From contig JAWUZG010000351.1 of the NCBI GenBank assembly GCA_036785705.1, forward strand, positions 62,001 through 126,000: DNA of 64,000 nucleotides, in the 5' to 3' direction. Each line of letters begins with the position of its first letter. Positions within the stretch are counted from its first letter, which is position 1. This DNA is from Acanthornis magna (lineage: Eukaryota; Chordata; Aves; Passeriformes; Acanthizidae). The notes under the pieces are model-generated. The model had not been told where the DNA came from. It did no database searches and saw only the letters and a list, made by a program, of their open reading frames with translations. Shown in pieces: positions 60,756-64,000 of this stretch. The translations under genes were made by a program, and so were the position numbers.

Positions 60756-61719
60756 CAGTCTGTATGTGAACTTAAGTCACCAGCTTAAACATGTAAGGAA
60801 GGACGAAAAAGATAGAAACTCTTCACTTTAAGAGATTTTTGCTAGGACAGTTTTAAGTCTGTTTTACAATGTGAGTGGGTTGTTTTGTTCGGTTGGTCTT
60901 TTTAAGAGGAAAATGGCAGTGCTTTTGGATGGCTCCATTCACAAGATCGGAAGAGAAAGCAAAGAGATCTTCCTCCTCAAAAACATTTAATATAGACTAA
61001 TAAACTTAAATGAAATTGACGGAAACTATAGATCAATTAAGTAAAAAAATAATTACAATATATTTCCCACAGACCTGAGGAATGTGAAATAATAGTTACC
61101 TGGCTCCAGGTGGCAACAATTTCTATTTTCTTCCTACAAATATTTTTGACATAGCTCTGTGATAATATAGGATGAAATTAAGACCTCTTTTTGAGTGATA
61201 GGGCATGGACAAGATATCTTGGAAAATACTTCAAAAAGGCTTTCTAGTTTGATTCATTTGAAAATTCTCTTTGTTCAGTTTTATACTGAGGATACGGTTG
61301 TGGCAAGAGTAAAAGCAAGAATAGCATAAGAGCATTTGTAGAAGGAAAGGAGTGTCAAGAGAGAGCCCTTGAGTGCCCTCTGTTCCCAGCTTTCCTCTTC
61401 CAACCTGAAAAAGCACCTGAAAAAAAATGTTGGAGCTTGCATGTTCTCCTAATATTTCTTTTCTTGTCTAGAGCATTTGCTGATAGCAGTCTTCCAAACT
61501 CTTTGGAAGAGTTTTTTCTGGAACAGTTTTTCTGGAAATTACTTTCTGAAATAATCTTACTTAAACAAATAAAAACCAGCTGTCTTCTCAGGACTAGAAA
61601 TCATTGGATATACAAACACATGACACTGTAAGCAAAGACATACAGGAAAAAGGTTGTGAGCAATACATCAGGCAAAGCACTCAACAAAACCACAAGAACA
61701 GAGCCATGAGGAATCTTAC
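60756..61719. other. AT-rich DNA without a recognised gene
   Basis: About 1 kb with ORFs of about 60 codons only. Nothing was recognised. Confidence 0.65.
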
Positions 61720-62267
61720 TGTGCTGGTTTTGGCTGCAGTACAGTTGGTTTTCTTCACAGTGGTTCATATGGGGCTTAGTTTCAGATTTGTGCTGAACAT
61801 GGTGATGATAATACAGAGATGTTTTTGTTACTGCTGAGCAGGGCATACACAGAGCCAAGGTCTTTGCTGCTCTTCCTACAGCCATGCTGGTGAGGAGGCT
61901 GGAGGTGCATGGGAGGAGACACAGCTGGGACAGGTGACCCAAACTGACCAAAGGGGAATGCCAGACCATGTGACATCCTGCTCAGGGGAGGGGGGATATA
62001 GTAGGAAGAAGGGGAACATCTGAAGTGATGGCTTTTGCCTCCCCAAGTCACTGTTACCTGTGATGGGGCCCTTGGGAAACACTGAATTAATTCCTTGTTT
62101 TCCTTTGCTTGTGTGTTTGACTTTTGCTTTCCCTATTAAACTGTCTTTATCTCAACCCACGAGTTTTCTCATTTTTACCCTTCCCATTCTCTCCCCAGTC
62201 CCACTGGTGGGGGAGAGAGCGAGCAGCTGCCTGGGGCTCGGCTGCTGGCTGGGGTTAAACCATGACA
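61720..62267 (+). mobile_element. Well-preserved solo LTR of an avian ERVL-like endogenous retrovirus
   Basis: It starts TGTGCTGGTTTTGGCTGC and ends GGGGTTAAACCATGACA, giving TG...CA ends at 548 bp. In order it shows GGTTCATATGGGGCTTAG, GACACAGCTGGGACAGGTGA, CTGACCAAAGGGGAATGCC, TCCCAAGTCACTGTTACC, a poly(A) signal ATTAAA (62135-62140) followed by CTGTCTTTATCTCAACCCAC, then GAGTTTTCTCATTTTTACCC. All are landmarks of a common neoavian LTR. A weak TATA-like GGATATAG lies at about 61992-61999. The flanks (CTTAC on the left, GAGGC on the right) do not form a target duplication, so recombination between different copies or drift is likely. No viral coding sequence adjoins it. ORFs at 61601-62275 are chance readings. 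Confidence 0.92.
62135..62140 (+). terminator. LTR polyadenylation signal ATTAAA
   Basis: ATTAAA followed by CTGTCTTTATCTCAACCC, the normal place of the poly(A) signal in this LTR family. It could still end host transcripts running on the plus strand. Confidence 0.6.
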
Positions 62268-64000
62268 GAGGCTAAGGCAAAGCCTCAGAAACAGGCAGAG
62301 GAAGAGAAGGAACTACACTTCCTTCAAGTACTCTCTGTACTCCAAACATTTACAGCCACAGCTTTTCTTAAGCCAAGCATGCTTTCACTCATTTACTAAT
62401 TCTCCAGAGAACAGTCAGGAATTTGCATGATGTTTTAATACACACAATGGCCTGCGGCAAGGATTTCCACCGATTAACAACACATGACGTCGAGAGCTGG
62501 CTTCTCTGTTTTGTTTTGCATTTATTACCGACAAATTTAAGCATGAATCCTTTACCAGCATCCAATAGCTGTAACACTCTTAGGAAGGATAAATACCACT
62601 GAAATCTAATGTCCTCCTCTCTGCTCAACTAGTTTTGGCTGAATTAGACAACTAATAGCAAAACAATCCAAATCACTCACCCAAAATGCATCCTGCAGGA
62701 TCACTGAGGCATCATGCCCTTGCCTAGGGCTTCTCACCTTCCCCTTGACCAGGTATCATGAGCTCCACCAGCCACAGGGAGCCCACCAGGGCTCAGACAG
62801 CTCTTTCAGGGACACTTCTGTCACCTATCAATCCCACCTATTGGCACCCTTCCTGTGACAATCATAACCTCTTTCTCAGAGACAAATCCAGTGAATGAGT
62901 GTTAGGAATAGCTTCCCTTGTTCTAATAAAACAGTTATACCATAAGTACATTAAAGAGTGGTGGCCACCTTTGCTCTATTGCCACATGAATCAGGAAGGC
63001 AAAATCTGTTCCCACTGACAGATCCTGCTTTGCCTTTTGCCAAGTTTGAATGCTGTGCTGTTCTTTATTTAACTTTGGTACTTGCAATGTAAACAGATAG
63101 ACAATTCTGGTTACATATATCTTTTACTGGGTTAGGGAAAATTAGAAGCAGATGGTAGCAATACTAAGTGTACCTATAAAAAACAAGTATCTGGTTCAGA
63201 GCTATCTGAAATCAAGGGAGGAGCTTCCACCAGGAGTCTGAAGGGTTATTGGTGACAGTGGCCAAAGCATGCAGCCATGGGTGAACAGCCTGGTGCTCCC
63301 CTTAGCACACACAGCGAGCTTCCTCCTGGGTGACGTGCCCTTGCACTTGCACTAATGGCAGGCAGAGAGAGGGGACACACCCATCCTGGTGCACCTCTGG
63401 TGTCTGAGAGGGTTGTGTCCCTGGGGAGGGAGTGTGCTGATGAGTTGTGCAAGTGTAAACTATAGACAGGACTGGACTCTTCAGCCTTCACAGAAATCAG
63501 CATCCCTTCAGGTGTGGAGCTGGAGAACAGTTTTGCAAATACAGGGAGAAGAAAGCACAAGTGGCTTTCTTCTCACAATGGCTCCCCAGCTTCTGAGTGA
63601 CACTGACAAACTTCCACAGCTACACAGCCCAACATAAATAGACTTAAGGAGGCATCCTGGTAACACTTCAGCAGAAGCCTCCATAAGTTTTGTAATGATT
63701 CTACTGACAAAAGTCACTTTGGCTGTCTTTCTCCACTCCCCAGTTAAACCCAATTCCTCACTTTCTGCCAGCAAAGAAGTAAGACAGACCTTAACAAAAC
63801 AGAAATGTTCAGAAAGTGCTACATTTCCATCCATCAGAAAGCAAAAGCACAGATAAGGTATGAGTCCCACTAAATCAAAACCTACAATTAAAGAAACTGT
63901 TGTCTGCACTCCATAACCAAGTTGTGTTTACACGGCAATTTTATCCAGCTTGTCATCTCATCAGCTTTCAGAACATATATTTCAGAGAACTCATTGCATA
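62268..64000. other. DNA without a recognised gene; possible LINE relic
   Basis: About 1.7 kb. The segment 62389-62628 is listed separately. The other ORFs (63246-63560 minus, 63389-63637 plus, 63508-63909 minus) overlap each other on both strands and have no recognisable domain. Confidence 0.5.
62389..62628 (-). mobile_element. Possible relic of an L2/CR1-type LINE reverse-transcriptase tail
   Basis: The minus-strand reading includes the residues CVVNRWKSLPQAIV. These resemble the RVVNxWNSLPxxVV motif near the C-terminus of the ORF2 protein in L2- and CR1-like LINEs. Nothing else in the 79-codon reading confirms it, and no 3' UTR signature follows. The alternative is chance similarity. Confidence 0.28.

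Noticed and set aside
1..64000. CRISPR arrays, prokaryotic operons, plasmid or phage features
   Set aside because: No spaced identical repeats of CRISPR length, no ribosome-binding sites before long ORFs, and the repeat content is clearly avian.

Overview
The window looks like AT-rich, non-coding nuclear DNA from a bird, either intergenic or intronic. Three things point to Aves. There are CR1 LINE 3' fragments with typical avian 3' ends. There are solo LTRs with the avian ERVL-like ends (TGTGCTGGTTTTGG or TGTCCTAGTTTTGG at the start, TTAAACCATGACA at the end). There are also worn traces of old amniote repeats. The LTR families suggest Neoaves, but I cannot name a species or chromosome.

I found no convincing protein-coding gene, tRNA, rRNA or CRISPR array. 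The ORFs are short, carry no recognisable domain, and the longest (24604..25698, and 25224..26465 on the minus strand) are translations of simple repeats. Unrecognised exons of a gene whose ends lie outside the window cannot be excluded.

Layout: 1-4.4 kb is unique sequence starting with an old repeat trace. A minus-strand solo LTR with an exact 5-bp target duplication lies at 4447-4818, and a worn plus-strand LTR of another family at 6181-6517. A MIR/L2-like relic is at about 9640-9745. A GC-rich patch at 13.6-14.2 kb abuts a minus-strand CR1 end (14215-14695). A 380-bp A/C tract is at 18424-18803. From 24.1 to 26.4 kb there is a compositional anomaly: a CpG-island-like block with a CCAAT box, a GC box and a perfect palindrome, then GC-rich DNA, then a 1.14-kb almost pure purine tract containing a tandemly duplicated ~353-bp unit. 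A plus-strand CR1 end running into 21 exact TCTAT copies is at 29305-29636. From 30 to 52 kb the DNA is quiet, with small tandem repeats, two further A/C or G/T tracts in opposite orientation, and AT-rich stretches that resemble conserved non-coding DNA. A MIR-like relic (about 52185-52300), a minus-strand LTR (53732-54190) and a well-preserved plus-strand LTR (61720-62267) complete the right side.

The best candidates for function are the CpG-island-like block at 24.1-24.6 kb, possibly a promoter for an unseen transcript, and a few perfect hairpins (29128-29170, 60715-60755). All functional statements about these are inference. No new biological system could be demonstrated.
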